From JAEUMY01 sp033764435 (lineage in GTDB: Bacteria > Pseudomonadota > Gammaproteobacteria > Burkholderiales > Usitatibacteraceae), in contig JANRIX010000031.1 in assembly GCA_033764435.1 (NCBI GenBank), forward strand, positions 62,001 to 126,000: 64,000 nt of DNA, in the 5' to 3' direction. Under the pieces are notes generated by a model. It did not search any database and was not told the origin of the DNA. It saw only the letters and a program-made list of their open reading frames with translations. Both the position numbers and the translations under genes were made by a program. Below are positions 42,640 through 50,979 of the stretch, one piece after another. Position 1 is the stretch's first letter, and each line of letters opens with the position of its first letter.

Positions 42640-43914
42640 ATGTACCAGTCTCCCCTCCTGAACGATCTGACCGCGCGCGGCCTGATCGCCCAATGTACCG
42701 ATGCCGAAGCGCTGGACAAGCTGCTTCAGGAGGGACCGATCACGCTGTATGCCGGCTTCGACCCGACGGCGGACAGCCTTCACCTGGGACATCTCGTGCC
42801 TGTGCTGATTCTCAAGCGTTTTCAACTGGCGGGACACCGGCCCATCGCGCTGGTCGGTGGCGCGACCGGCATGATCGGCGACCCCAGCTTCAAGGCGCAG
42901 GAGCGCAAGCTCAACTCGCCTGAAGTCATCGCCACCTGGGTGGACAAGATCAGGAAGCAGGTCGAACCGTTCCTCAGCTTCACCGGCGACAACGCCGCCA
43001 TCCTGTCCAACAACCTGAACTGGTTCGGCGGCATGGGCGCGCTCGACTTCCTGCGCGACATCGGCAAGCACTTCTCGGTCAACGCCATGATCAAGAAGGA
43101 AGCCGTGAAGCTTCGCATCGAGCGAGAGGACCAGGGCATCTCCTTCACCGAGTTTTCCTACGCGCTCTTGCAGGGTTACGATTTCGCCGAGCTGTATCGC
43201 CTGCACAACTGCCGTCTTCAAGTGGGCGGCTCCGACCAGTGGGGCAACATCACCGCCGGCATAGATCTCGTGCGCCGCATGCACCAGGGCCAGGCCTTTG
43301 GTATCACCAATCCACTCGTCACCAAGGCGGACGGCACCAAGTTCGGCAAGACCGAGTCCGGCGCCATCTGGCTGGATGCTTCCAAGACCTCACCATATGC
43401 CTTCTACCAGTTCTGGATGAATGCGGCGGATGCTGACGTGTACAAGTTCCTCCGCTACTTCACCTTCCTCGATGTGAAGCGCATCGACGAGATCGAAGCC
43501 GCCGACAAGGCGAGCGGGCAGAAACCCGAGGCGCAACGCATTCTCGCCGAAGAGATGGTGCGGCTTGTGCACGACGCCGATGCCCTTTCGGCGGCGCAGC
43601 GCATCAGTGCGAGCCTGTTTGACGGCAGCCTGGATGCGCTGACCGAAACCGACTTCGAGCAACTGGCGCTGGACGGTCTGCCCACGCTGGCGCTGGGTCG
43701 CGACCGCACCGGCTTGCTCGATGCGCTGGCGGAGTCGGGCCTCGCCAAGTCAAAGAGCGAGGCGCGCACCTTCATTTCCAGCGGGGCCGTGACCATCAAT
43801 GGTCAGCGCGTGGACGCGCTCGATCATGCATTGGGTGACGCCGACCGCAAGTACGGCCGCTATACGGTGCTGCGCAGGGGGAAGAAGCAGTACGCGCTGC
43901 TGCGTTGGGAGTAG
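42640..43914 (+). CDS. tyrS: Tyrosyl-tRNA synthetase
   Basis: 424-residue class I tRNA ligase. The HIGH-type motif is FDPTADSLHLGH (about 39-50), the tyrosine pocket region QGYDFAEL and GGSDQWGNITAG, and the KMSKS-type loop KFGKTESG (about 234-241). A C-terminal S4 RNA-binding domain begins near 360 (KSKSEARTFISSGAVTINGQRV). The ATG at 42640 matches the usual TyrS N-terminus; an upstream in-frame start would add 22 residues not found in the family. Length is normal. Confidence 0.97.
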   Translation: MYQSPLLNDLTARGLIAQCTDAEALDKLLQEGPITLYAGFDPTADSLHLGHLVPVLILKRFQLAGHRPIALVGGATGMIGDPSFKAQERKLNSPEVIATWVDKIRKQVEPFLSFTGDNAAILSNNLNWFGGMGALDFLRDIGKHFSVNAMIKKEAVKLRIEREDQGISFTEFSYALLQGYDFAELYRLHNCRLQVGGSDQWGNITAGIDLVRRMHQGQAFGITNPLVTKADGTKFGKTESGAIWLDASKTSPYAFYQFWMNAADADVYKFLRYFTFLDVKRIDEIEAADKASGQKPEAQRILAEEMVRLVHDADALSAAQRISASLFDGSLDALTETDFEQLALDGLPTLALGRDRTGLLDALAESGLAKSKSEARTFISSGAVTINGQRVDALDHALGDADRKYGRYTVLRRGKKQYALLRWE

Positions 43915-43971
43915 GTCGACGTCACACCAGACGGAAGCCGGCGGTGTGCGGCACCGTCCGTGACACGGCGC

Positions 43972-44003
43972 GTCAGTGTGTCAGTGTGTCAGTGTCTCAG
44001 TGC
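43972..44003. repeat. Tandem 8-bp repeat GTCAGTGT at a stop codon
   Basis: Three perfect copies (43972, 43980, 43988) and a fourth with two changes. The stop codon of the minus-strand cytochrome P460 gene lies in the fourth copy, so gain or loss of copies could alter the 3' end. Confidence 0.8.
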
Positions 44004-44494
44004 GGCAGTTCGCTGAACACAAATCCCTTGTCCGCACGCCGGGTATGGCAGGCATGGCATTCAGTCCGGCTGTCCAGGGTCTTGGGAATCAAAGTCGGCC
44101 CGATGAATTCCGCATAGCCCCAGCCATCGGTGGCGGCGAAGCGCACGGTGTCGAACACCATCACGTCCACCAGGCGAATGGCGCCCCCATCAATCACGTT
44201 GCCCTTGCGATCGAGCTCACGGAACTCCGCGACCAGCATCGCACCGTTCTCGAAGCGACGACTGCGCAATCCGCTCAGCGCGCGCTCGTTGGCATAGATG
44301 TGGTGCATCCCACCGAAGCGGTCGAAACCCGGTCCTTCCTGAATGACCTGCGTTTTGACGTGGCGCCACTGTTGGTAGTCGCCGGGCAGGGCGATGGTGC
44401 TCGGAACCGGCGGAGCGCTTGTGCTGCGAGCCTGCAGGACCTCCGGCGCCGCCATCAAGGCAACGATGATCACGAGGCTGAGGAGATATTTCAT
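43997..44494 (-). CDS. Cytochrome P460 family protein
   Basis: 165-residue exported protein with a signal peptide (MKYLLSLVIIVALMAAPEVLQA). The haem motif CHACH lies near the C-terminus (ECHACHTRRADKGFVFSEL), and QWRHVKTQVI with GPGFDRFGGMHHIYANERAL is the P460/cytochrome c'-beta N-terminal pattern. P460 proteins oxidise hydroxylamine or bind nitric oxide. Here the lysine crosslink residue cannot be assigned from sequence alone. The gene is divergent from the MocR regulator with 92 bp between chosen starts, so MocR might control it. Confidence 0.85.
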   Translation of the reverse strand: MKYLLSLVIIVALMAAPEVLQARSTSAPPVPSTIALPGDYQQWRHVKTQVIQEGPGFDRFGGMHHIYANERALSGLRSRRFENGAMLVAEFRELDRKGNVIDGGAIRLVDVMVFDTVRFAATDGWGYAEFIGPTLIPKTLDSRTECHACHTRRADKGFVFSELPH

Positions 44495-44547
44495 GGGTTC
44501 ACGGATGGATGGCAGTCCAGGCAGGATAGTTCGCTGCATCTGGCATG

Positions 44548-44584
44548 ATGGAGCCACTTCAGTGAATATCCATGGAGCCACTTC
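44548..44584. promoter_or_regulatory. Direct-repeat operator of the MocR gene
   Basis: ATGGAGCCACTTC occurs at 44548-44560 and again at 44572-44584, 24 bp apart in the same orientation. MocR/GabR regulators bind direct repeats across or near their own promoter, so this is the probable operator for both divergent genes. The second copy ends 2 bp before the chosen start. Confidence 0.65.
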
Positions 44585-44586
44585 TC

Positions 44587-46047
44587 ATGTCGAAGCCAGA
44601 CATCGCGGCCCGGCAGCAGACTCGCACTGACCAGCTGGTTCGCCGACTGCAGGGATCCATTCGGCGCGGCGTACTGGCGCCCGGTACGCGACTGCCTTCC
44701 TCGCGCGAATATTCGCAGACGCTCGGACTCGGCCGAAACACGGTCATGGCTGCATTTGCCAGATTGATCGAGGAAGGCTGGCTGGTCGCAAAACAGGGTT
44801 CCGGCACCTATGTGGCGGATCCCGTTCCGGCCCCCCTGGTGCACACGCGCCGGACATCGGCAGGATTCACACCGGCGTTTGTCCCAACGCTCTCGCGGCG
44901 GGGCATTCACCTTGCATCGGTCACTCGCTCACGCACCACGGCATTTGCGCCAGGTGTTCCCGACGTGTCCGAATTTCCCTTCGCGCAGTGGCTGGAGGCG
45001 CTCCAGCGGGCATCGCGCCGGGTGACGCCACGCATGCTGAGTTACGGGCAGGGCAGCGGTCTGGCCGCATTGCGGGAAGCGCTTTGCCAACATCTTGCGC
45101 TGAGCCGAGGCGTCATGTGCGATCCGGGGGACATCATCGTCACGAGTGGCACCACGGACTCGCTGCTGCTGTGCGCCACCCTGTTCGCCGAGGCGGGCGA
45201 CGGTGCCGTGGTCGAACAGCCCGGTTTTGCTCAGGCGGCTACAGCGCTGCGATCTGCCGGCCTCGCGGTGAGTACTGTCCCGGTGGATGTCGATGGATTG
45301 GATCCGTGGCGGATTCACTCTTCTGCTGCGCCCCGTCTTCTGTACTTCACACCCTGCCGCCAGTATCCCCTGGGCCATGAGTTGTCGGCGGAGCGGCGCG
45401 TTGCGTTATTGGCGTGGGCGCAACGGCACGGCACTGTCCTCATCGAAGACGACTACGACAGCGAGTTCGTCAGCTCGGGCGAGCCGCGCATGCCCATGCG
45501 CGCCGGACCAGATGGCGAGTCAGTGGTGCTGCTGGGTTCGTTCAGCAAAATGATGTTTCCGGGGTTGCGCATCGCCTACGTGGTGATGCCCCACGCGCTG
45601 GCGACACAGGCCCAGCGGGCAGCGGCCCGGCTGTTCATGGCCGCGCGGCCCTGGGAACAGCTCGCGTTGGCCGAGTTCCTCACGACCGGCAGACTGCGCC
45701 AACACCTGCTGCGAATGCGCGAGAGCCTTGCCCGCAAGCATGCCTGGTTCGGACAGTTGTGGCAGCGTGAACTCGGGCAGGTGCTGACGCTGAACGGAGA
45801 TGCAGGCGCATTGCATGGGGTGGCCCTGCTTCCGCGGGGCATTCAGGATCAGTCGTTGGTGCAGCGTCTGCGCGAGGCGGGTTTTGCGCCGGAAACGTTG
45901 TCATCCATGTGCCTGGAACGGCCGCCTCTTCAAGGCCTGGTGATCGGCCATGGCTCTCTCTCCATGGGTGAATTGAAGCGCCTGGCGCCGCGCCTGGTGA
46001 ACGAGATCGCGCTGGGGTTGCGAGAACAATCTCGGTCACGCGGCTAG
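44587..46047 (+). CDS. MocR/PdxR-type GntR-aminotransferase regulator
   Basis: 486-residue regulator: an N-terminal GntR winged helix (about 10-75; RRLQGSIRRGVLAPGTRLPSSRE, GLGRNTVMAAFARLIEEGWLVAKQGSGTYVA) joined to a type I aminotransferase domain (about 110-480). The PLP lysine is in LGSFSKMMFPGLRIAY and the aspartate in IEDDYDSEF. The domain senses PLP or an amino compound rather than acting as an enzyme. The ATG at 44587 was chosen over 44572, since the latter lies inside the operator repeat. The palindrome at 44705 encodes Glu-Tyr-Ser in RLPSSREYSQTLGLGRN, where relatives usually have a leucine/alanine pair of the same length. Confidence 0.9.
   Translation: MSKPDIAARQQTRTDQLVRRLQGSIRRGVLAPGTRLPSSREYSQTLGLGRNTVMAAFARLIEEGWLVAKQGSGTYVADPVPAPLVHTRRTSAGFTPAFVPTLSRRGIHLASVTRSRTTAFAPGVPDVSEFPFAQWLEALQRASRRVTPRMLSYGQGSGLAALREALCQHLALSRGVMCDPGDIIVTSGTTDSLLLCATLFAEAGDGAVVEQPGFAQAATALRSAGLAVSTVPVDVDGLDPWRIHSSAAPRLLYFTPCRQYPLGHELSAERRVALLAWAQRHGTVLIEDDYDSEFVSSGEPRMPMRAGPDGESVVLLGSFSKMMFPGLRIAYVVMPHALATQAQRAAARLFMAARPWEQLALAEFLTTGRLRQHLLRMRESLARKHAWFGQLWQRELGQVLTLNGDAGALHGVALLPRGIQDQSLVQRLREAGFAPETLSSMCLERPPLQGLVIGHGSLSMGELKRLAPRLVNEIALGLREQSRSRG
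44705..44716. repeat. Iterated palindrome GCGAATATTCGC
   Basis: Exact copy in the DNA-binding domain of the MocR gene, read as Glu-Tyr-Ser. Confidence 0.9.
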
Positions 46048-46107
46048 CGGCCAGGTCACGCCAAGTTTCCGATTGTCCCGTGCGTTCTCCTTGCGGATGC
46101 CAGGACT

Positions 46108-47586
46108 TCACTCATGCCACGAATGCCCATTGCGCTCCGTGAGCGCGATGGCGGCACTCGGTCCCCACGTCCCGGCTGCATAGGGCTTCGGCCCCATTCC
46201 CGCCTCTTTCCAACCTGCGATGATCCCATCGACCCATTGCCACGCGGCTTCGATCTCGTCGCGGCGGAGAAACAGCGCGGAGTTGTCGCGCAGCACGTCG
46301 AGCAGCATGCGTTCGTAGGCGATGCGGCGGCGGGTCGACTCGAATGCCTCGCCCACGGACAGATTGAGCGGCACCTCGGCCAGCTTCACTTCGTTCATGC
46401 CCGGCTTCTTGTGCATGAGTGTCAGCGTGATCATTTCCTCGGGCTGCAGCTTGATGACCAGCGTGTTGGGTGACAGGGTTGCGCCGATGCCGGCGAAGAT
46501 GTTGTAGGGCGCTGCCCGGAACTGGATCGAGATCTCCGACGAGCGCTGCGCCATGCGTTTGCCGGTGCGCAGATAGAACGGCACGCCGGCCCAGCGCCAG
46601 TTGTCGATCTCGGCTTTCACGGCGACGAAGGTTTCGGTGTCGCTGGTTGCGGCGGCACCTTTCTCCTCCAGATAACCGGGGACGGCACCGCCTGTGCTGA
46701 AGCCGGCGGTGTACTGGCCGCGCACGGTGTGCGTCGCGACATTGGTTGCGGTGATGCGCCGGAGCGACCACAGCACTTTCACCTTTTCATTGCGCACGGC
46801 AGATGGCGTGAAGCTGGCCGGCGGCTCCATGGCGACGAGGCAGAGCAGTTGCAGCAGGTGGCTCTGCACCATGTCGCGCAGGGCGCCGGTGCTGTCGTAG
46901 AACGGCCACCGGCCATCCACGCCCACGCTTTCCGATACGGATATCTGCACCTGCTCGATGGCGTTGGCGTTCCAGAGCGGTTCGAAAATGGCGTTCGCGA
47001 AGCGGAGCGCCAGCAGGTTCTGCACCGCTTCCTTGCCGAGATAGTGGTCAATGCGGAACACCTGGTGCTCGGTGAAGGCCGAGCCGATGGCGCTGTTGAC
47101 GGCTTCTGCGCTCTTCGCGTCGGTGCCGATGGGTTTCTCGATGACGATGCGACTCTTCGCATCGACCAGCCCGGCAGCGCTCAGTGCCAGCGCGATGGGG
47201 CCGAAGAGTTGCGGGCCGGTGGAGAGGTAGAAGATCACGCCGCCCATGTTTTCCGCATGTGATGGAGCCACAGCGGATTTCAGCGCAGTGAAGCTTTCCG
47301 GAGCCTGCACATCGACGGAGACATAGACCAATCGCTTCGCGAACGCAGAGAATTTCGCTTCGTCGTACAGCTTCGAATTGGCCGACTGCTGGATCGAATC
47401 GCGCACGCGCTGCACCCAGGCTGCATGCTCAACGGTCGACTTGGCCGCGCCGATGAGCTGGAAGGGTTCGGGCAACAGCCCATCGCAGTGCAAGGCATAG
47501 AGGGACGGCCAGAGCATGCGCTTGGCAAGGTCGCCAGTGGCGCCGAAAAGAACAAGTGCGCGGCAGGGCAGGGCGGTGTCGGTCAT
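46108..47586 (-). CDS. zwf: Glucose-6-phosphate 1-dehydrogenase
   Basis: 492-residue enzyme that oxidises glucose-6-phosphate to 6-phosphogluconolactone. The NADP-binding LFGATGDLAKRMLWPSLY is at the N-terminus and the substrate motif RIDHYLGKEAVQNLL at about 180-195; GVPFYLRTGKRM is also conserved. It is the last gene of the edd-eda-zwf operon, 10 bp after eda. The start has no clear Shine-Dalgarno, so translation may depend on coupling with eda. The next reaction is carried out by Pgl, encoded in the divergent operon. Confidence 0.96.
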   Translation of the reverse strand: MTDTALPCRALVLFGATGDLAKRMLWPSLYALHCDGLLPEPFQLIGAAKSTVEHAAWVQRVRDSIQQSANSKLYDEAKFSAFAKRLVYVSVDVQAPESFTALKSAVAPSHAENMGGVIFYLSTGPQLFGPIALALSAAGLVDAKSRIVIEKPIGTDAKSAEAVNSAIGSAFTEHQVFRIDHYLGKEAVQNLLALRFANAIFEPLWNANAIEQVQISVSESVGVDGRWPFYDSTGALRDMVQSHLLQLLCLVAMEPPASFTPSAVRNEKVKVLWSLRRITATNVATHTVRGQYTAGFSTGGAVPGYLEEKGAAATSDTETFVAVKAEIDNWRWAGVPFYLRTGKRMAQRSSEISIQFRAAPYNIFAGIGATLSPNTLVIKLQPEEMITLTLMHKKPGMNEVKLAEVPLNLSVGEAFESTRRRIAYERMLLDVLRDNSALFLRRDEIEAAWQWVDGIIAGWKEAGMGPKPYAAGTWGPSAAIALTERNGHSWHE

Positions 47587-47596
47587 GGGGAGAATC

Positions 47597-48223
47597 TCAT
47601 GCGGCGCGAAGGCTGGCGGCCTCGCGTGCCAGATGTTCGATGCTGGCCCAATCGCCTGCTTTCATGGCTGCCGCGGGTGCCAGCCAGGAGCCGCCCACGC
47701 AGGTGACGTTGGGTTGCTTCAGGTATTCGCGCGCCTTGGCGAGGTCGATCCCGCCGGTGGGGCAGAAGCGAATATTCGTAAAGGGGCCGGCCAGAGACTT
47801 CAGCATCGTGATGCCGCCCGCGGCTTCAGCGGGAAAGAACTTCATCGCATCGAAGCCATGTTCGATGGCATACAACACATCCGATGGCGTCATCACGCCG
47901 GGCAGGAACGGCCACGCGCCATGCCGGGTTGCAGCGAGCATCGCGGGCGTGGCACCGGGGCTCACGCCGAATTGCGCGCCTGCATTCATCGCGGCGGCGA
48001 TGTCGCTCACGCGATTGATCGTTCCCACGCCGACGATGGCCTCTGGCACCGCTGCGCGAATGGCGCGGACGGCGTCCAGCGCAGCAGCGGTGCGCAGCGT
48101 GACCTCCAGCGTGCGGATGCCGCCCGCCACCAGCGCGTGCGCCAGCGGCACGGCGTGATCCGGGTTGTCGATCACCAGCACTGGCATGACCGGGCTGGCC
48201 TTCATGATGTCGTGGATGTTCAT
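47597..48223 (-). CDS. eda: 2-keto-3-deoxy-6-phosphogluconate aldolase
   Basis: 208-residue aldolase that splits KDPG to pyruvate and glyceraldehyde-3-phosphate. The Schiff-base lysine is Lys128 in FDAMKFFPAE and the acid/base glutamate Glu40 in TLEVTLRT; GPFTNIRFCPTGGI is the phosphate-binding segment. Start at 48223 is 4 bp after the edd stop, so it is coupled. A one-base variant of the iterated palindrome (47768) falls in the NIRF codons. Confidence 0.96.
   Translation of the reverse strand: MNIHDIMKASPVMPVLVIDNPDHAVPLAHALVAGGIRTLEVTLRTAAALDAVRAIRAAVPEAIVGVGTINRVSDIAAAMNAGAQFGVSPGATPAMLAATRHGAWPFLPGVMTPSDVLYAIEHGFDAMKFFPAEAAGGITMLKSLAGPFTNIRFCPTGGIDLAKAREYLKQPNVTCVGGSWLAPAAAMKAGDWASIEHLAREAASLRAA
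47768..47779. repeat. Degenerate copy GCGAATATTCGT
   Basis: One mismatch to the iterated palindrome, inside eda. It covers the naturally conserved Asn-Ile-Arg-Phe segment on the minus strand, so it may be chance or a decayed copy. Confidence 0.45.
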
Positions 48224-48227
48224 GGCT

Positions 48228-50105
48228 TCACTCCATCGCCACCGCTGCAGGGGGGATGACTGTCGGGTTGATCGGCGCCAGCCAGGGGTCGAAGCAGATC
48301 GACGCGCCGGTTTCAGCGGTGCTCGCGGCAGCGCGTGCATGGGAAAACAGCATGCGACCGAGGCCAATCTGGTTGCGGGAGAGATCCTGCAGAGGCGTGG
48401 CGCGCTGCGCCCAAGCCGCAACGTCGACCTCCGCATTCAGGGTAGCCGCCTCGGCGTCCAGCATGATGAGATCGCCATTGCGCACCTTGCCAAGCGGTCC
48501 GCCCATCAGGCACTCCGGCGAAACATGAATGGCGGCCGGCACCTTCCCGGACGCACCCGACATGCGGCCATCGGTGACCAGCGCGACCTTGAAGCCCTTG
48601 TCCTGCAGCACGCCCAGCGCAGGCGTCAGCTTGTGCAGCTCCGGCATGCCGTTGGCACGCGGACCCTGCCAACGCACCACGGCGACGAAATCCCGCTCCA
48701 GCTCGCCGCGCTGGAATGCCGCCAGCATTTCATCCTGGTCGTTGAACACGATGGCTGGCGCGCGCACCACGCGGTGCTGCGGTTTGACCGCTGAAATCTT
48801 GATGACTGCGCGACCGAGATTGCCCGACAGGAGACGCAGCCCGCCATCGGTGCTGAATGCATTGGTGACCGGGCGCAGCACGCTTTCGTCGCTACTGGCC
48901 GCGGGTCCGTCGCGCCAGCTGAGCTGTCCGTCCCGCAACACCGGTTCGCGCGTTTGCTGCGAAAGCCCCGGGCCGGCCACCGTCTGCACGTCGCCATGCA
49001 ACAAGCCTGCCGACAGCAGCTCGCGGATGATGAACGCCGTGCCACCGGCCGCATGAAAGTGGTTCACATCCGCACTGCCATTGGGATACACGCGAGCCAG
49101 CAGCGGCACCACGGCGGACAGGCGATCGAAGTCGTTCCAGTCGATCAAGATGCCGGCCGCGCGGGCGATGGCGACGAGGTGGATGGTGTGATTGGTCGAG
49201 CCCCCGGTGGCCAGCAGGCCAACGATGGCGTTGACGATGGCGCGCTCGTCCACGATGTCAGCGAGCGTCACGCCGGATGCATCGGACTTCGCCAATTCCG
49301 CGGCGCGCTTTGCGGCGGCGCGGGTCAGCGCCTCGCGCATCGGTGTGCCCGGATTCACGAACGCGGCACCCGGCAGATGCAGGCCCATGACTTCCATGAG
49401 CAGCTGGTTGCTGTTGGCGGTGCCGTAGAACGTGCAGGTGCCGGGGCCGTGATAAGCCTTACTCTCCGCTTCCAGCAATGCTGCGCGATCCACCTTGCCC
49501 TGCGCGTAGAGCTGGCGCACCTTGGCTTTCTCATCATTGGAAAGTCCGGAGGTCATCGGCCCGGCCGGGACAAAGATGACCGGCAGATGGCCGAACTGCA
49601 GCGCACCGATGAGGAGCCCCGGCACAATCTTGTCGCATACGCCAAGGCAGAGCGCGGCATCGAACACATCATGCGACAGCGCAACAGCCGTGGACATGGC
49701 GATCACGTCGCGCGAGAAGAGGGACAACTCCATGCCCGGCTGACCCTGGGTCACGCCGTCGCACATCGCGGGCACGCCACCGGCGAATTGCGCCGTGGCG
49801 CCCACTTCCTGCGCTGCCGCCTTGATGAGGGCCGGGAAGGTGGCCAGCGGTTGGTGCGCGGACAGCATGTCGTTGTACGCGGAGACGATGCCGATGTTGG
49901 GCTGCCGCAGCTCGCGCAGCATCAGCTTGGACTGGGGCGGCTCGGCGGCGATGGCATGGGCCAGGTTGGTGCAGGACATGCGCGCCCGTGCCGTGCCCTG
50001 ACTTCTCTTTGCAATGGCGACCTGGGCAAGATAGGCCGCGCGGTGTGCGTGGCTGCGTTCACGGATGCCGTCGGTGACGGCGGCCAGGACAGGGTGGAGA
50101 GACAT
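48228..50105 (-). CDS. edd: 6-phosphogluconate dehydratase
   Basis: 625-residue iron-sulfur dehydratase of the IlvD/Edd family, converting 6-phosphogluconate to KDPG. Conserved cysteine segments ARMSCTNLAHA, PAMCDGVTQGQPGMELSLFSRDVIAMS and LCLGVCDKIVPGLL supply the cluster ligands; GRMSGASGKVPAAIHVSPE closes the active site. The ATG at 50105 matches the family start, while a TTG at 50147 would extend into the promoter. First gene of the edd-eda-zwf operon, with a promoter and HexR-type operator upstream. Confidence 0.96.
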   Translation of the reverse strand: MSLHPVLAAVTDGIRERSHAHRAAYLAQVAIAKRSQGTARARMSCTNLAHAIAAEPPQSKLMLRELRQPNIGIVSAYNDMLSAHQPLATFPALIKAAAQEVGATAQFAGGVPAMCDGVTQGQPGMELSLFSRDVIAMSTAVALSHDVFDAALCLGVCDKIVPGLLIGALQFGHLPVIFVPAGPMTSGLSNDEKAKVRQLYAQGKVDRAALLEAESKAYHGPGTCTFYGTANSNQLLMEVMGLHLPGAAFVNPGTPMREALTRAAAKRAAELAKSDASGVTLADIVDERAIVNAIVGLLATGGSTNHTIHLVAIARAAGILIDWNDFDRLSAVVPLLARVYPNGSADVNHFHAAGGTAFIIRELLSAGLLHGDVQTVAGPGLSQQTREPVLRDGQLSWRDGPAASSDESVLRPVTNAFSTDGGLRLLSGNLGRAVIKISAVKPQHRVVRAPAIVFNDQDEMLAAFQRGELERDFVAVVRWQGPRANGMPELHKLTPALGVLQDKGFKVALVTDGRMSGASGKVPAAIHVSPECLMGGPLGKVRNGDLIMLDAEAATLNAEVDVAAWAQRATPLQDLSRNQIGLGRMLFSHARAAASTAETGASICFDPWLAPINPTVIPPAAVAME

Positions 50106-50132
50106 GGTCGGTTCCACGGTTGGGGTGGCTGG

Positions 50133-50161
50133 ATTGTAGAATTTCAACAGGCAAAGCGCAA
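50133..50161 (-). promoter_or_regulatory. edd promoter with HexR-type operator
   Basis: On the minus strand TTGCGC (50161-50156) and TACAAT (50138-50133) are separated by 17 bp. The 15-mer TGTTGA-AAT-TCTACA (50149-50135) overlaps the -10, so bound regulator would block polymerase. Confidence 0.65.
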
Positions 50162-50214
50162 CGCCACGGCCCCGGGGGCGGCGTTCCGTCTTCCTTTGGC
50201 GCCAGGGCAGGGGC

Positions 50215-50248
50215 TTGCACTGCTTTACTGGCTTGTTGATAATCTACA
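50215..50248 (+). promoter_or_regulatory. pgl promoter with HexR-type operator
   Basis: TTGCAC (50215-50220) and GATAAT (50238-50243) are separated by 17 bp. The 15-mer TGTTGA-TAA-TCTACA (50234-50248) covers the -10. Its arms are identical to those of the edd operator, in the opposite orientation relative to the chromosome. Confidence 0.65.
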
Positions 50249-50263
50249 GAATGTCCGCTTAAC

Positions 50264-50275
50264 GCGAATATTCGC
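50264..50275. repeat. Iterated palindrome GCGAATATTCGC in the pgl leader
   Basis: Exact copy ending 2 bp before the pgl start codon, in the place where a ribosome binding site would be expected. Confidence 0.9.
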
Positions 50276-50277
50276 AC

Positions 50278-50979
50278 ATGCCCACACCTGAAGTTCTTCA
50301 CTTTTCCGATGCTGGCGAACTGGCCCGCCAACTCGCGCGGGATGTGGCCGCTGGTCTTGCGGCCGCCATTGCGAGGCGGGGTGAAGCGAGGCTGGTGGTG
50401 TCGGGCGGCAAGAGCCCGATTCCCTTCTTCGAAGCCTTGCGTGCGACTGAACCGGACTGGGCCAAGGTGCGAATCACGCTGGCCGACGAGCGCTGGGTGC
50501 CGACCGATTCGCCCGATAGCAACGAGCGCCTGGTGCGCGAGCATCTGCTGCAGGGTCCCGCAGCGGCATCCACCTTCATCGGTTTGAAGCAGTCGGCCCC
50601 CTCGGCCGCGAAAGGGATCGCGGCAGCGTGGCATGCGGCCCTGGACACGGGGATGGAGGCCGACGAACTCATCCTCGGCATGGGGGAGGATGGCCACACC
50701 GCTTCCTTGTTTCCCAACATGCCGGACATCGACGACGCCATGAATCCCAAGCGCTGGTGCGGGCTGGTGCCGGCCAAGGCGCCCGTGCCGCCGACCGAGC
50801 GCATCAGCCTCAATCTGTCTGCGCTGCTGTCTGCGCGCAGCATCCGGTTGCAGATTCCGGGGCGTCCCAAGCGGGCGTTGCTCGAGCGCATGCTGGCTGC
50901 ACCGAATGCGGTGCGCTGGCCGGTGTCAGCCGTGCTGAGTCTGGCCAGATCACCGGTCATCGTTTACACGTCCGATTGA
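50278..50979 (+). CDS. pgl: 6-phosphogluconolactonase
   Basis: 233-residue lactonase of the DevB/Pgl family, hydrolysing 6-phosphogluconolactone between Zwf and Edd. Motifs are LVVSGGKSPIPFFEAL (sugar-phosphate binding), LADERWVP, and GMGEDGHTASLFP (about 135) with the catalytic histidine. The start has no Shine-Dalgarno; its place is taken by a palindrome copy. First gene of the pgl-hexR-pgi operon; its stop overlaps the next ATG by one base (TGATG). Confidence 0.95.
   Translation: MPTPEVLHFSDAGELARQLARDVAAGLAAAIARRGEARLVVSGGKSPIPFFEALRATEPDWAKVRITLADERWVPTDSPDSNERLVREHLLQGPAAASTFIGLKQSAPSAAKGIAAAWHAALDTGMEADELILGMGEDGHTASLFPNMPDIDDAMNPKRWCGLVPAKAPVPPTERISLNLSALLSARSIRLQIPGRPKRALLERMLAAPNAVRWPVSAVLSLARSPVIVYTSD

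Noticed and set aside
48954..50291. A 445-codon plus-strand frame over edd
   Set aside because: It lies opposite the well-conserved edd gene and has no recognisable domain.
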